Assembly: GCA_011109175.1 (NCBI GenBank)
Contig: RDEW01000003.1
Span: 62,001-126,000 of the forward strand
Reading direction: 5' to 3'
DNA from: Dicyema japonicum
Taxonomy: Eukaryota > Dicyemida > Rhombozoa > Dicyemidae
DNA length: 64,000 nucleotides
Part shown: one piece after another, positions 10,770-21,560 of the stretch
Position numbering within the stretch: position 1 is the first letter of the stretch
Layout: the number at the start of each line of letters is the position of its first letter
The notes under the pieces: generated by a model
The model's input: the letters and a program-made list of their open reading frames with translations, nothing else
Told to the model about the DNA's origin: nothing
The model's database searches: none
Program-made: the position numbers and the translations under genes

Positions 10770-12640
10770 TCTACAATTTTCCTCATCTGATTTCTGTGAT
10801 ATCCGCCATTTTTCAGATTTACGGTGTTTCACAATCATTTTGGACAATTTCCAGTCCAGGGATTATTTGGTGCGCTTAAAATGTGATTATTTCATATATT
10901 AAGACGAGAATCTTTTGAAAGCTAAGGAAAATCAATTTTCACGTGTTATTTATCATCATTAAGCCATGAAATTAGTTAAATAAAATGAGCCGTCAGGCGA
11001 TTCCAGCTTCTCTCAGAAGCGTCCTCATCTTTTCCCGGATTTTCTCTGTAAGTCCAACACACTTTCGATAGGTGTGTTGTTATGGTGATTCCCACGCATT
11101 TAAAAAAATATTTCGATATTTACTTAATTTAGAGGTGGTATTTTTCGCCCAAGAGAGAAACAATAATCAACCTCATTGATAAGACTGAGGTGGCGATCAA
11201 AAAAGTGAAGAAGCACTATAAAAAGAATAGGAAATCCTGACCAACTCAGGAATGAGCCTAGTAGTGGAACGAATAAAGGGTTTTCGAGTGCATGACACGT
11301 ACGTTCAGACGAGACTTTGAATCTAGAGAGGCTAAAACTGCGAAAGCGTCCAGATGAAGTATCTACTATTTTTCAGTAGGAAAAGAGAGATTTTTCAAGT
11401 CTTTGAAGGCAACTAAACAGTGAATCCGACTGCTTTCAATTCCCATGCAATTACTCCGTTATAGATCTGTCCCTTTGATTCTTCCATCGTTCCTCCGACG
11501 GGAGAGAGCACAAAGACTTTTAACGTCGACCGTTATTCTAGATCTACAACGGTAAGCTTCGCAAAGACGGACCCAGACCACTATTCTGGTAGAGTCGTCA
11601 TGGGTGGTGCAAGGGAGAACTCTGAGCCAAGCACTGCTTTCGTTCGTCGATGGAGAAATAGGGCATACAAAAAGATGCTGGTCAAGTACCAGTTTTATCT
11701 CATTAATAGTTTTGGAACATAACAGTTCATCCCAGTCTCGTTGTTTATCTGCGCTCTTTGGGGTTCAATGATTTAGAGACGTCCAATTTCCTGAGTGACA
11801 CATGTTACTGGTTCAGTTTGATGTGGAACAGACTGGTAGAAGCGTTGGCCGAAGATAGTCAGAGGGCGAGTTCCAATGGTGCAGCGGATCTCAATCCATC
11901 CGAAGAGAAGAGGTAACTTGCATTGGATCCAACCAGTTTCATCAAATGAACTAGTAAGTATCTCTTAGTAGCCCTTAGCTTCTCGTCGATGGTTCATACG
12001 AGGTCAATGTCTGTGAAACGGGGGTTGTCTGTAGAAAAAAAGTATACGTGGAATGTAAATTCCTGAGGAAAAATAGTGATATAGCGTTGAGCCAAGGAAA
12101 ATCGTGTATTCGGTTTCTGTGACTGAGATATTTGGGAGGTAAGCTGAAATCATCGCCAGTGTTGGGTTCAAGTCGTCCTCTGTACAAGCAACGTTAATGA
12201 CTTCGCATTTGGCTCTAGCCCAAGTGTTTTAAGAGCGGAGATGACAGACACGGTTTCTCAGTCCCCTCTATGGTCCACCACACATTAATCGAATTTTTAT
12301 CGATTGGCTGTAGAATCGATACTCATAGATTCGATGACGTGTTGCTAAAAAATTAGTGTGGATGAGAACTATATGAGAGATTTACATTCTGTCGATTTTC
12401 ATCGCTGCGAATGCTACTGAAAGCATTGAGGAGGTACAACTTAACTATTATTGTATTCTCAATATCTGGTGGACTGGCAATGAAATTTCGGATTGAATTA
12501 ATTACCACTTCACATCTGCGAGAAATCCCTACCACGAGTTGTGTTCAGTTTGGGGCTTAGAATTTCGCATGCTATTTGACAATCTTCAATGTCAGGTGTC
12601 TGAGTAATAGGTCTTAACTCACCACAAGACTTACGAAGGT
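10770..12640. other. Long stretch without recognisable gene
   Basis: Several open frames of 60-70 codons exist on both strands (e.g. 11975-12187 and 12353-12535, reverse) but none shows a domain I recognise, and short-intron joining did not extend them. Probably old repeats. Confidence 0.4.
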
Positions 12641-12644
12641 AGTT

Positions 12645-13010
12645 AAATAACTGTTCTTTACTCACACTTAGTCGGAGATATAAATATTGTGGCTCACGTG
12701 AAAGGACTATTTAAATAAGTAAAATTGTTCTAAAGACCAAGGCTAAAACCAAACAAACTAGTTCCTTGATCCTTTCAAGCAGAACCTTCACCCAAGAACA
12801 GTGATCCAAGAATGTTGTCCGTCAAGCTTAGGTCGATTCCAGAGGGAAAGAAATTGTCCCCAGATGAAAGGAATAGTTGGATCCTTTTAAATGCCGGCCA
12901 GGAATTGGGCGTCTCCTGAGTAAGGTGGATCCAATGACGCCATCAAAGAAGGAAGAGAAATTTTCAACCAATTAACTACTGCTGAAGATTTTAAAAAAAG
13001 AAGTACCATG
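12645..13010 (+). repeat. SINE fragments (family A tail, then an inverted-copy repeat)
   Basis: 12645-12710 repeats the family A tail (AACTGTTCTTTACT, then ATATAAATATTGTGG). From 12755 to 12960 the sequence is the reverse complement of about 50240-50450: compare the ACTAGTTCCTTGATCC block at 12759 with GGATCAAGGAATTAGT near 50425, and GGTGGATCCAATGACG at 12924 with TGACGTCATTGGATCC near 50255. Confidence 0.6.
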
Positions 13011-13324
13011 GCATCGTAGACAAGTTCTTTTTCCAGCCGATCTCCATTGATATGTCTGACATTCTTGGCCCGAGCATGTCTGAGTTTATCAGATTAATCG
13101 GACGTATTCAGGGAAGCGGAATGGCATAATGGATACCTGTCATAACTACTTTAAATTATGCGTAATAAATTGTTTTTTGATTGAAATTGAATTTTATTTT
13201 CAAAGACCACAGTTAAAGACAAAACAAGAAATTATGTGATCCAGGCGAATTTCAATTAGGGCTTTCAGCTTGGCCCGGTTATCTTTAAAAAATTAACCAC
13301 ATCACATGGCCCCATGTGGCTGTT

Positions 13325-13620
13325 AATTTAATTTATTAACCCCGGATACACCGAGAAAGAAGTTAAAGTAAACAACTAATTAAATGTATCCAGTTTCCAC
13401 TTCTACAGATAGAGTCCATCCGAAATCAGCATAAAGGGTAAGACGTCCATGGTTGCAGTTGTGGAAACCCCTCCAGTGTAGTGGGGGAGAGGCATGATCC
13501 TAGACAGGTAAATCACATGACGCTACTCTAATAGGAAGAGAGGAGGAACAGACGAACAAAACAGAAACTTCAATCAATTAGCCACGAAGCACCACATGGC
13601 GCCACGCGGCTATTAATAAT
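13325..13620 (-). repeat. SINE family B copy
   Basis: Similar over its length to 18763-19075 and 58205-58500 and, inverted, to 28835-29095. Shared blocks on the + strand are GGATACACCGAGAAAGAAG, AACCCCTCCAGT, AATCACATGACGC and CACCACATGGCGCCA. Read on the reverse strand, the 3' tail ends CTCGGTGTATCC-GGGGTTAATAA. Confidence 0.75.
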
Positions 13621-13626
13621 AATAAT

Positions 13627-13835
13627 TGGCTGTTAAAAAATTAATGTGGCTGTTAAAAAATTAATTAAATAATTCACGCCTTTGAATAAAATTATTTTTT
13701 ATTTGAAATAACAACGATTTTAAACCAAGACTTTTAGCATAATTGTTAGCGCTTTCGCATTTTTATGCTTTATGCCTTCTTCAGTTCTAAGACTTTTTTA
13801 TGCTTTATGCCTTCTTCAGTTCTTAAGAGTTTTTA
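13627..13835. repeat. Two small tandem duplications
   Basis: GGCTGTTAAAAAATTAAT is repeated in tandem at about 13627-13665, and a roughly 37-bp unit containing TTATGCTTTATGCCTTCTTC occurs twice in a row at about 13762-13831. Confidence 0.7.
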
Positions 13836-14239
13836 TTTGATCCATCAATGAGACGCCGAATTCTGGAAGTATTTTTATCTTTACTACTCCACGGTGGAGG
13901 GTTAAAAATGGCCCTGAATAACTTATTGGAGGTGACACTAAATAATAAATACAATCATTTCGCGATCACCGTCAAAGTTCTTCAAACTAAAAAAATTTCT
14001 TAAAGACAAAATTTATTCCTTCCACCTCCTAACGAAAAAACTTAAATCCTTGGAAACACATACTAATTCTCAAGAATTCTCTTTTTGTAGCACAACTTTT
14101 TCCTTTCAAAATTCCTATTGTTTCCTCTAAGTCGGACGCCTCAAATCACCCGAAGATTCTTTAGGAAAAATGACATAAGAAATTATTAATGAAGAGGATT
14201 AAAAAATCTCGAGAAACTAGCTATCAGGTTAGGTCTGAG

Positions 14240-14626
14240 GTTGGTCATCCCCCGCTATTTGTCTTTCCTAGAGAAATCTTGTTTTAACTTACGCTTATGT
14301 TCCAGCTTGGATCCGGAGTTTGTACTCGATACCGCCATCCAACAAATGGATTTGATACTACAAAAAACTTCATTGCTTAAAGGAGTTTGGATAAAAACTG
14401 TTCTGAAATTAGACAAGGATTTCTCAGCAATCACAGCCTGGCATGCGAAAAACTCTCTGTTGTGGTTAAGCGCATTTCACGTTCGCTCCTTCAAAACAAA
14501 TGGCCAATGAAAGTTGAAAATCCAATGTACATAGGATCGAACCAATTAATGCACGACAGTACCTACTCGAAGGCAAATCCGCCAAACCTCAATACAAAGA
14601 GGATTAGGGTTTCTGGTAAGATTTGA
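14240..14626 (+). mobile_element. Probable LINE ORF fragment
   Basis: Two overlapping frames (14241-14510, 14387-14626) read like one protein broken by a frameshift: GLRLVIPRYLSFLEKS, LDPEFVLDTAIQQMD. The pattern resembles the segment between the reverse transcriptase and zinc knuckle of LINEs with a restriction-like endonuclease. No catalytic motif is included, so the call is tentative. Confidence 0.35.
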
Positions 14627-14819
14627 GAAGAAATACTAATGGCTGACTGACAGATTCTTTTTTACCGATCTCTGAGACGTCTGGATTATGAAGTTTCGTA
14701 AAGACAATCGGTCGGTTTACAAGAATTCGGAAGAGTGAACCCAAGAAGACGCAATGCCTCTTCCAAAACATTGGTTTTACAGTCATTAAGGAAGATTTTG
14801 AACTTATTATTAAAAAAGG

Positions 14820-15285
14820 ACTCCCAAGAAAACATAAAATTAGTTAAGTTTCCCTTGTGCCGTATTCCTAATCATCCTCTCCGTCAGCCTCGACCATAAT
14901 CCTTTGTTGCGCGCTAGTTCTCTTGGGTAGTCTAGGTCGTCCGCTATTTCCATTATAATATTAGATGCTGCCCACACTCTTGTAACATAGTGAATCAGGT
15001 CCTGATGGACTGCAAATCCAAGACCATAATGTCGGCAGGCCGATGAGAGGGTAAAAAAGTGGAATTTTCTAAACAGTTGTGTAAATTGTACGGTCGTTTT
15101 TGTCTCTTGTAAACAGCATAAAGAGAAGTCGTATTTTGTTAGATCGCATACTAATTGGTGTTTCTTGTAAGGTTGTTTAAATCTTCTGCAATTAAAAGAT
15201 TCCATAGTAAACGGAGAAGTCGGTAAGGAACACGAATAAGACATTGTTCAATAGAGGCGTCGTCTCCACCTCCAAGATTTTGAAC
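14820..15285 (-). mobile_element. Internally deleted LINE-X keeping both ends in one frame
   Basis: The reverse-strand frame 14840-15244 (134 aa) starts as a LINE apurinic endonuclease (YDFSLCCLQETKT, CRHYGLGFAVHQDL) and passes straight into the C-terminal end of the same family (LARNKGLWSRLTERMIRN, TAQGKLN stop). The endonuclease half matches the + strand copy at 38.8 kb, and the C-terminal half matches the 3' end at 24.9 kb. Upstream (15245-15285) lies the family's 5' end, GGTGGAGACGACGCCTCTATT on the reverse strand, comparable to 45.5 and 62.45 kb. The whole middle of the ORF, including the reverse transcriptase, is gone while the frame stays open. Confidence 0.72.
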
Positions 15286-15311
15286 TGAACTATATATTAA
15301 ATTAATTTATT

Positions 15312-15631
15312 AACTTTTGACACGTGTTGGTTGAGTGTGTGGCCGTTTTAATTTGCGTCAAGAGAAAAACACCTTTTTCTACAACGTCTTCGTCCTTATC
15401 GTACTCACAATCTGTCTACTCAACTCCGATTCCACGGCAACTTTCAGTGTCAGAGGAATTGTTTCGGACATTAATCAGACACCTTATACACGGATTTGAA
15501 AAAAACAAAATTAAAGTGGTACTTTGCAGGGAGTGAAGATGAAAGTGTACCGGGATATACACCACAGCAATTATCAGTTAATATTACTACCATCCGATTG
15601 CAGTCACTATAGAAAGGGTTTTGCAATGCAA
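15312..15631 (+). CDS. Unidentified possible two-exon coding segment
   Basis: An open frame rich in Ser/Thr (RRKTPFSTTSSSL, SEELFRTLIRHLIHGFEK) runs to about 15514. Removing a 23-bp GT...AG segment (about 15515-15537) continues it as MKVYRDIHHSNYQLILLPSD to a stop near 15631. The intron length and protein-like composition suggest a real gene, but I do not recognise the family and no start or full extent can be fixed. It could equally be repeat-derived. Confidence 0.3.
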
Positions 15632-15639
15632 TAATCATT

Positions 15640-16300
15640 TATGAATTGGCTTTTCAAAATTGAAGAGTTACCTAATTGTCGCCATTTAGTCGGATATTGA
15701 ATCGTGTAAGAAATCGATTATGCATATTTTTAATGAAATTCAGAACGAACAAGGAAGAAAGTTAGATGGCAAAAAGTGGTAGAAAGAATAGTAAGGCACA
15801 CGGAACCATAAGTATTCGTGTGCTTATTAAAAAAGCGAAGAAGCTATTAACTAACTAACGTTGGACAAACAGTAAAACCCTATGTATTCATATGCTTATG
15901 AGAAATATAAAAGTGCTATCACCAACCTTGGAAACAGAAAAAATTTCAACGAAACAATGAAATTTCAAATTTTCTAAAAAGTCACTTGATGATAATTAAA
16001 ATAATTAATACTAACTTGCTTCAAACATGTTTAGCGGTTTAATTGACCAAATCCATCACAATCTTGGTAAGCCCGGCACAAACAGTCACAAATAATTAAT
16101 CCAACAAAGGCTTGTGGAACATCTTCTTGTGGTCAATATTTAAAAGGCTTATGAGTTCATATATAAAGTTAAAAAACGGTGAATTCTATTTTATTATTAT
16201 AAATTAAATTTTTTTTAAATATAAAAATGGACTATTAACCATTTATAAATGGAAAACCTATTTTTTATTAAATATTTAAGAAACGTGTCGGCGTGATTTT
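15640..16300. other. AT-rich HSP60 upstream region with weak repeats
   Basis: Two related segments (near 15800-15850 and 15880-15925) share CATAAGTATTCGTGTGCTTA/TATGTATTCATATGCTTATG, a diverged tandem repeat; a similar piece lies near 45810. No gene was seen. The last 120 bases are very AT-rich and directly precede the HSP60 start, so the promoter should lie here, but no motif stands out. Confidence 0.4.
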
Positions 16301-16312
16301 AATTATCGCGTT

Positions 16313-18186
16313 ATGTTTCGTCATTTTGTCAATTTAAATAAAAAAGTCAGCACAATCTCTGCAACCAGATATCTCTCAAAAGAAATTAGGTTTGGGGAGG
16401 ATGCTAGAAATTCCATCATGAAGGGAATTGACATTTTGGCAAATGCAGTTGCAGTTACAATGGGTCCTAAGGTTTTCCGTTTAAAATATTGCGTAGGGTC
16501 GAAATGTGATTATTGAACAAAGTTGGGGTGCTCCCAAAATAACTAAAGATGGAGTCACTGTCGCAAAATCTATCGACTTGAAAGATAAATATGAATCGAT
16601 TGGAGCTAAGTTGGTCCAAAATGTTGCGGAGAAAGCGAATCTGGAAGCCGGTGACGGGACAACTGCTGCGACAGTCCTAGCACGTGGTATTGCTAGGATG
16701 GGCCTCAAATATATTGACAGTGGTTCCAATCCAATTGAGATAAGAAAAGGTGATTGTCGACTTATTGTAGGTGTTATGCTGGCAGTGAATGCTGTTGTAG
16801 AGGAAATTCAGAAAAAGTCAACAATATTGAAGACAGAGCAGGAAATAATCCAAGTAGCCACAATCTCAGCCAATGGGGACGCTAAAATCGGAAGTCTAAT
16901 AAACGAAGCCATGAATAAAGTGGGAAAGAATGGAGTGATAACTGTTAAAGACGGGAAGACTTTGAATGATGAGCTTGAACATATTGAGGGGATGAAATTT
17001 GATAGAGGGTATGTCTCACCATATTTTATGAATTCATCTAAGGGTTAGTGATCGTATTATTTGTAGGTTCCAAATGTGAGTTTCAGGATTGTATGGTTTT
17101 GCTGTCCGAAAAGAAGATTTCAAATGCTCAGCAAATTATCCCAGCCTTGGAGTTGTGCAATTCACAGAGAAAGCCTCTTTTGATTATTGCTGAGGATATT
17201 GATGGAGAAGCTTTGACTGCTCTTGTCTTGAATCGGTTATTGTTTGATTGATTGCAAGGTTGAAGGTGGGATTACAGGTATGTGCTGTGAAGTCTCCTGG
17301 TTTCGGTGATAATCGGAAGAATATGATGTTGGACATTGCTGTGTCTACCGGTGGAACTCTTCTCGGGGACGACAATGACTTTAATAAAGTGGAAGATGTA
17401 AAATTCGAACAGTTGGGAAGAGTTGGAGAGGTTGTTGTCACTAAGGATGATTGTCTCCTTTTGAGGGTTATTGTTTAATGTTAGTTGCAGGGAAAGGGGA
17501 ATGCCGATGATATTGAGAGGAGAGTTAATGGCATTAAGGATGAAATTGAAGACTCAAATTCAGAATATGAGCAAGAGAAGTTAAAAGAGAGATTGGCGAA
17601 GTTAACTATGGGAGTATCCATCATTAAAGTTGGTGGAAGCAACGAACTTGAAGTTGGAGAGAAAAAGGATCGTTTATAATGATGCACTTAATGCCACAAA
17701 GGCAGCTGTGGAGGAAGGAGTTCTCCCTGGTGGTGGAGTGTCTCTTATAAGAGTTTCCTCAGTATTGAATACATTAAAACCGGATAATCAAGATCAGGCA
17801 TATGGTATATTGTCGTGTGCATTTTAAGGAATTGAAATTATAAGAAATTCATTGGATATCCCTGCTCTTACGATAGCGTCAAATGCTGGTGTGAAAGCTA
17901 AGGAAATCGTAAAAAAATTGAAGGAGAACAATGAGTGGACATACGGATATGATGCCCAGCGTGATGTCTTCACCAATATGTTTGACGCTGGAATTCTTGA
18001 TCCTACAAAGGTATTATGGGTAGTTTACGTTAGGTTGTAAGGACAAGTTTGCTTGATGCTGCTGGTTTAGCTTCAATGCTTTCAACTGCAGAGGCTGTTG
18101 TTGTTGATTTGCCGAAAGACGATAAAGAGGATGCTTCTGGTGGAATGGGAGGATCAATGGGAATGCCAGGCATGGGTGGATATTAA
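16313..18186 (+). CDS. HSPD1: Mitochondrial chaperonin HSP60
   Basis: Group I chaperonin that folds imported proteins in the mitochondrial matrix. Start ATG 16313 gives a basic, hydroxylated leader ([19 protein letters not shown]) fitting a mitochondrial presequence, then the mature N-terminus around [14 protein letters not shown]-site motifs are present: [34 protein letters not shown], and later [10 protein letters not shown] and GILPGG-like [11 protein letters not shown]. The C-terminus ends in a Gly/Met-rich tail. Introns: 16472-16496, 16750-16770, 17044-17066, 17236-17258, 17467-17490, 17805-17828 and 18011-18033 (21-25 bp). One extra base in T17673-17675 breaks the frame between EKKDR and NDALNAT. 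Everything else is near-identical in layout to animal HSP60, so a live gene with a consensus error is more likely than a pseudogene. Confidence 0.95.
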
Positions 18187-18224
18187 TCGTATTTTTCGGT
18201 CCTTACTATCTTTCCTGTTGCTTT

Positions 18225-18230
18225 AATAAA
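18225..18230 (+). terminator. Polyadenylation signal of HSP60
   Basis: AATAAA lies 39 bases after the HSP60 stop codon, followed by a T-rich stretch; the right place and spacing for a short 3' UTR. Confidence 0.6.
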
Positions 18231-18639
18231 TTTTTAACCTTTTATTTGGATATTTTCTATATAATACAGATTAGCCTATGTTCTCGTGATTTTTACACAT
18301 TTTTGAAACAATTTATGCTTAATCAATCGTCCCTTTTCTCGACTGTCTCTCCTTTTTTGTTATCAAATATTCTACGTCAAATAGGAGGAAAGATTTTATT
18401 CTGATCTGAGAGGTCTTGGCTGCTATCGCCTTGAAGACGAATTGCTCTTATGAGGTCGTTATTTTATTTTTTAATGTTCTCTGCTCTTAGTTTAATGATG
18501 AGGTTTAATAATGGAAGTTCACACAAATGGTGGGCAATGTTTTTTTTCATTTGTTAACGGGAAAATAATCGTTTTCCTAATATCTCTAAGTATAAAGTTG
18601 TTATATATTTTTAATTGATATGGTGAGACTTAGTAAACC

Positions 18640-18725
18640 TTAGTTAAGAACAAAACAAGTGTCGGATACATGTAGAATTCGAGTCCGAATCTCGTCCAGA
18701 CCAAATATGAAGAACCTCATGATAA
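18640..18725 (+). repeat. tRNA-related SINE head
   Basis: Contains a B-box-like GAGTCCGAATCTCGTCC; the same ending (TTCGAATTTCGTCCATCC) occurs near 62617-62634, pointing to a shared SINE head and not a functional tRNA. Confidence 0.45.
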
Positions 18726-18762
18726 CAATAACCCTTATTGATTCATGAAACTGAGTTATTAT

Positions 18763-19075
18763 TACCCCAGGATACACCAAGAAAAAATTTAACAGTAAAC
18801 AACTATTAAGTGTCTCCCGTTTGCTTCAACGTCACTCAAGTCCATTCCGAACCAGCATAAAAGGTAAAAGACGTCCATTCTTGCATTTTTGAAACCCCAT
18901 TATTGGAGTGGGAAAAAGAAAATGATCCCTTTTTGTACCACCCTGGCACTGGGTGCTGAGGAAGGTGGATCACATGACGCCACTTTAATAGGATAGGGAA
19001 TAGGAGGAACAAACAGAAATCTTATCCAATTAACCACATAGCACGACATGGCGCCATGCGGGCGAATTTTTCGAA
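18763..19075 (-). repeat. SINE family B copy
   Basis: Aligned by eye with 13325-13620 and 58205-58500; shared + strand blocks are GGATACACCAAGAAAAAATT, CCAGCATAAAAGGTAAAAGACG, GTGGATCACATGACGCCA and GCACGACATGGCGCCATGC. Confidence 0.75.
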
Positions 19076-19189
19076 GCTGAGTTCGAACTAGGCCACGTTT
19101 ACATGAAAAATTCCAAAAACACGCTAACACCAAACTAATTAATCACGTGGTCCCAGCATGCTCTAACAGAGACCTCAATTTGACCCGAC

Positions 19190-19350
19190 GCTCTTCCCTC
19201 GATTCCACACAAGCCAGTATCGACTGTATAACTGGATCCTCGTAGTCCAAAACTACACGTTCCTCGGTTCTTAAGTATTAAGGATATCAGAGGCGTTGGA
19301 GACTGGAACTTTCCAGAAGTTCATCGTTCCGTAATTTTACTAGGTGGAAC
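19190..19350 (-). mobile_element. LINE 3' fragment
   Basis: Reverse complement of part of 29840-29990: AATTACGGAACGATGAACTT matches AATTACGGAACGATAAACTT at about 29866, followed by CTGGAAAGTTCCA in both. Confidence 0.65.
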
Positions 19351-19499
19351 CGCTCAGTTAGTTTGATTGTTCTAACGCCTCACGGGTACAACTATAGCTA
19401 TTATGGTTTACGTGTGTTATTTTAATGATAATATCGATTCATCTGAACCTGGACCATTTAGCCACGTGGTTAATTGATACCTCTAGTGCACGCAATATC

Positions 19500-19640
19500 T
19501 ACTTTATTGTCTTCCTTCTTGTGAACAAGCATGAGGTGACAGACTCAGGAGAGATATTGAAACCCAAATTTCTGAAACAAAGGATGTATTAGATCGCAGT
19601 CCAAAATTGCAAGAATTCGGAGGATCATCTGTCCGAAGCT
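19500..19640 (+). repeat. Dispersed repeat, second copy at 62.55 kb
   Basis: Shares an ordered set of blocks with 62530-62640: GTGAACAAGCATGAGGTGA versus GTGACCACGAACGAGGTGA, then GATATTgAAACC and TTCTGAAACAAAGGA versus TTCTGAACAAAGGA. Confidence 0.55.
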
Positions 19641-19784
19641 GCACGTGTCAAAGGTAAAGACAATTCTATGTATTTGGGGGATAATGATGTAAAGCTGCAT
19701 ATTGATTTGTTGACGCTACAAATCAATTGAAGATATAATTAATCACACCGTCACATATCATACAAAATCTGCATAGGACTTTTA

Positions 19785-21081
19785 ATGGCTAAAAATACAG
19801 TCGATGCTGAATTAGACGAAGATGAGAATAGAGTTTCCTTGTAATTAACCTTTAGGATTTGTCTAACCAACTGTACGATATTTCCAAATTTATTAGCTCT
19901 GAACCAAAATCCAGAACATCCAAAAAAAACCTATCTCCAAATTTTGAAAGAATGTGAGGTATTACTGCACTAACCTTGTAGAATAAACCCGTCGAGTTCG
20001 CCTTAAGGACACAGGTAAGCTACGATTCAAATTTGGACGAAGGAGTGCCCGTTCGGGATAAAACCATTTCATTCGGTCCTATGGAGTTTATTCACATAAA
20101 AGAGGTATCCACAGTAAATATATTAGAAAATAAACGAAGAATGGTGGATCGGACGTGTAGTAAAGGAAGGAGCAGAGTTGGGTTTCATTCCAAGTCCACA
20201 GCGCATTGAAAAAATTAGATTTCAACAGAATTTGACAACCAAAACGAAAATATCAAAGTTTATTCGAGATAGTAGCTTAGAAATAAGGAAGGCGAAAAAA
20301 TTGTAAAGAAAATAATTACAAAGTCTAATTTTAAGGAGAACGAATATAAATCAAACATTAGCAAACTCACTACTGTTAAAAACTTGCGAAGAATATTCGT
20401 TCGCAAAGTAAAAAATAAACTTTAAAATGAAAAGTTGGAAAATAACCCCCCATATGACGTAGTCCCCGCAATGAGGCCTATTTTTATAATCGGACCCTCT
20501 CTCAGATGTTACCCAGTAACCGAACTCTTGCAAAAAGCCTTAGTTGATTTTATTCAACACAGATTTCAAGGAAGGTTTGTTGACTTTATTACAAGAATTG
20601 TGACCAAAAGGATAAGTGTTGATCTTTCATTTTCAAAACCGTCAGCTCAACGAAAGGGGGATGCTTCCAAAATGAACACGTGTATTTTATAGACTCAATA
20701 GTTTAGTGAATCAGGTACAAAAAGAAGTGGAAGGGATATTCGAAGCCGCAAAGCTACTTCAACTTGTCCTGGTGGATTGCCCCCATATTAACCATCCAGC
20801 TCAGCTAACTAAGACTTCGCTTGCTCCAATACAAGTTCACATAAAAATAGAATCCCAAAAAGTTCTTCAAAAATTGATTAAATCGAGGGGAAAGTCAGAA
20901 AAAAATATTGGGGTACAACTAGTTGCCTCCGAAAAACTTAATGCTTGTGGACAAGTAAAATATTGGAATTTCATGTTAGATGTTTGAAGTAATTTTGTGG
21001 GAGAATTCTTTGGAAGATGCTGGTAACCACGTGTGCAGTTATTTGGAAGCATATTGGAGATCAACTCATCCTGACTTATAG
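19785..21081 (+). CDS. CACNB: Voltage-gated calcium channel beta subunit
   Basis: Cytoplasmic MAGUK-like subunit that binds the pore-forming alpha1 subunit of high-voltage-activated calcium channels and controls its trafficking and gating. Start ATG 19785 opens an acidic leader ([16 protein letters not shown]). SH3 domain: [33 protein letters not shown], then [20 protein letters not shown] basic linker follows. Guanylate-kinase-like domain: [79 protein letters not shown], and the end block [20 protein letters not shown]. Introns: 19833-19855, 19959-19981, 20105-20126, 20303-20323, 20408-20434, 20575-20595, 20682-20706 and 20982-21003. Homopolymers A20295-20300 and perhaps A19922-19929 must differ by one base for the frame to hold. 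The protein stops right after the GK domain, without the long variable tail of vertebrate forms. Confidence 0.93.
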
Positions 21082-21409
21082 ATTTTTGTTATTTATAATT
21101 TAAAAATATTTAAAATTAACGTTTATTTTTTAATTCTGCTAAAATCAGTATATTTTTGAGGTAAAAATATTCTCCGTTGCTGGAGATTCCCGCTATCGGA
21201 GAGACTATGCTCCAGAGTCAACTCAATTTACCAAACAATAATTCGTATCTTAGGCCTTCATACTGGATCATCAGTCACTCCCCTACTCACAAAAGCTACG
21301 ACCCGTAGTCATGGATCCGGGTTTATCCGCGTCTGAGGAAGATAGGAACCCGCTTTGCCTCTCCATATTCTAGGCAAAAAAAAACCGATGGTACAAAAAG
21401 TTCCCTCCT

Positions 21410-21560
21410 CCAATTGGTTGCCTCTGTAGGAATGAGATAAGGCTCTTTCGTACGGCAGTGGGGACAATGGAAGACCACAGACGTTGGATGGTGTAGTTGA
21501 TTGCGGGAACTGGGATCACTTAGCTGCTTGACGTTTTTTCCGTCTTTCTATCCAGGTAAT
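21410..21560 (+). mobile_element. LINE 3' end (family W)
   Basis: The frame TMEDHRRWM, then GTGIT at GGGATCACTTAGC, is the same ending as at 6.5 kb. Only the last about 130 bases of the element are present. Confidence 0.6.
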
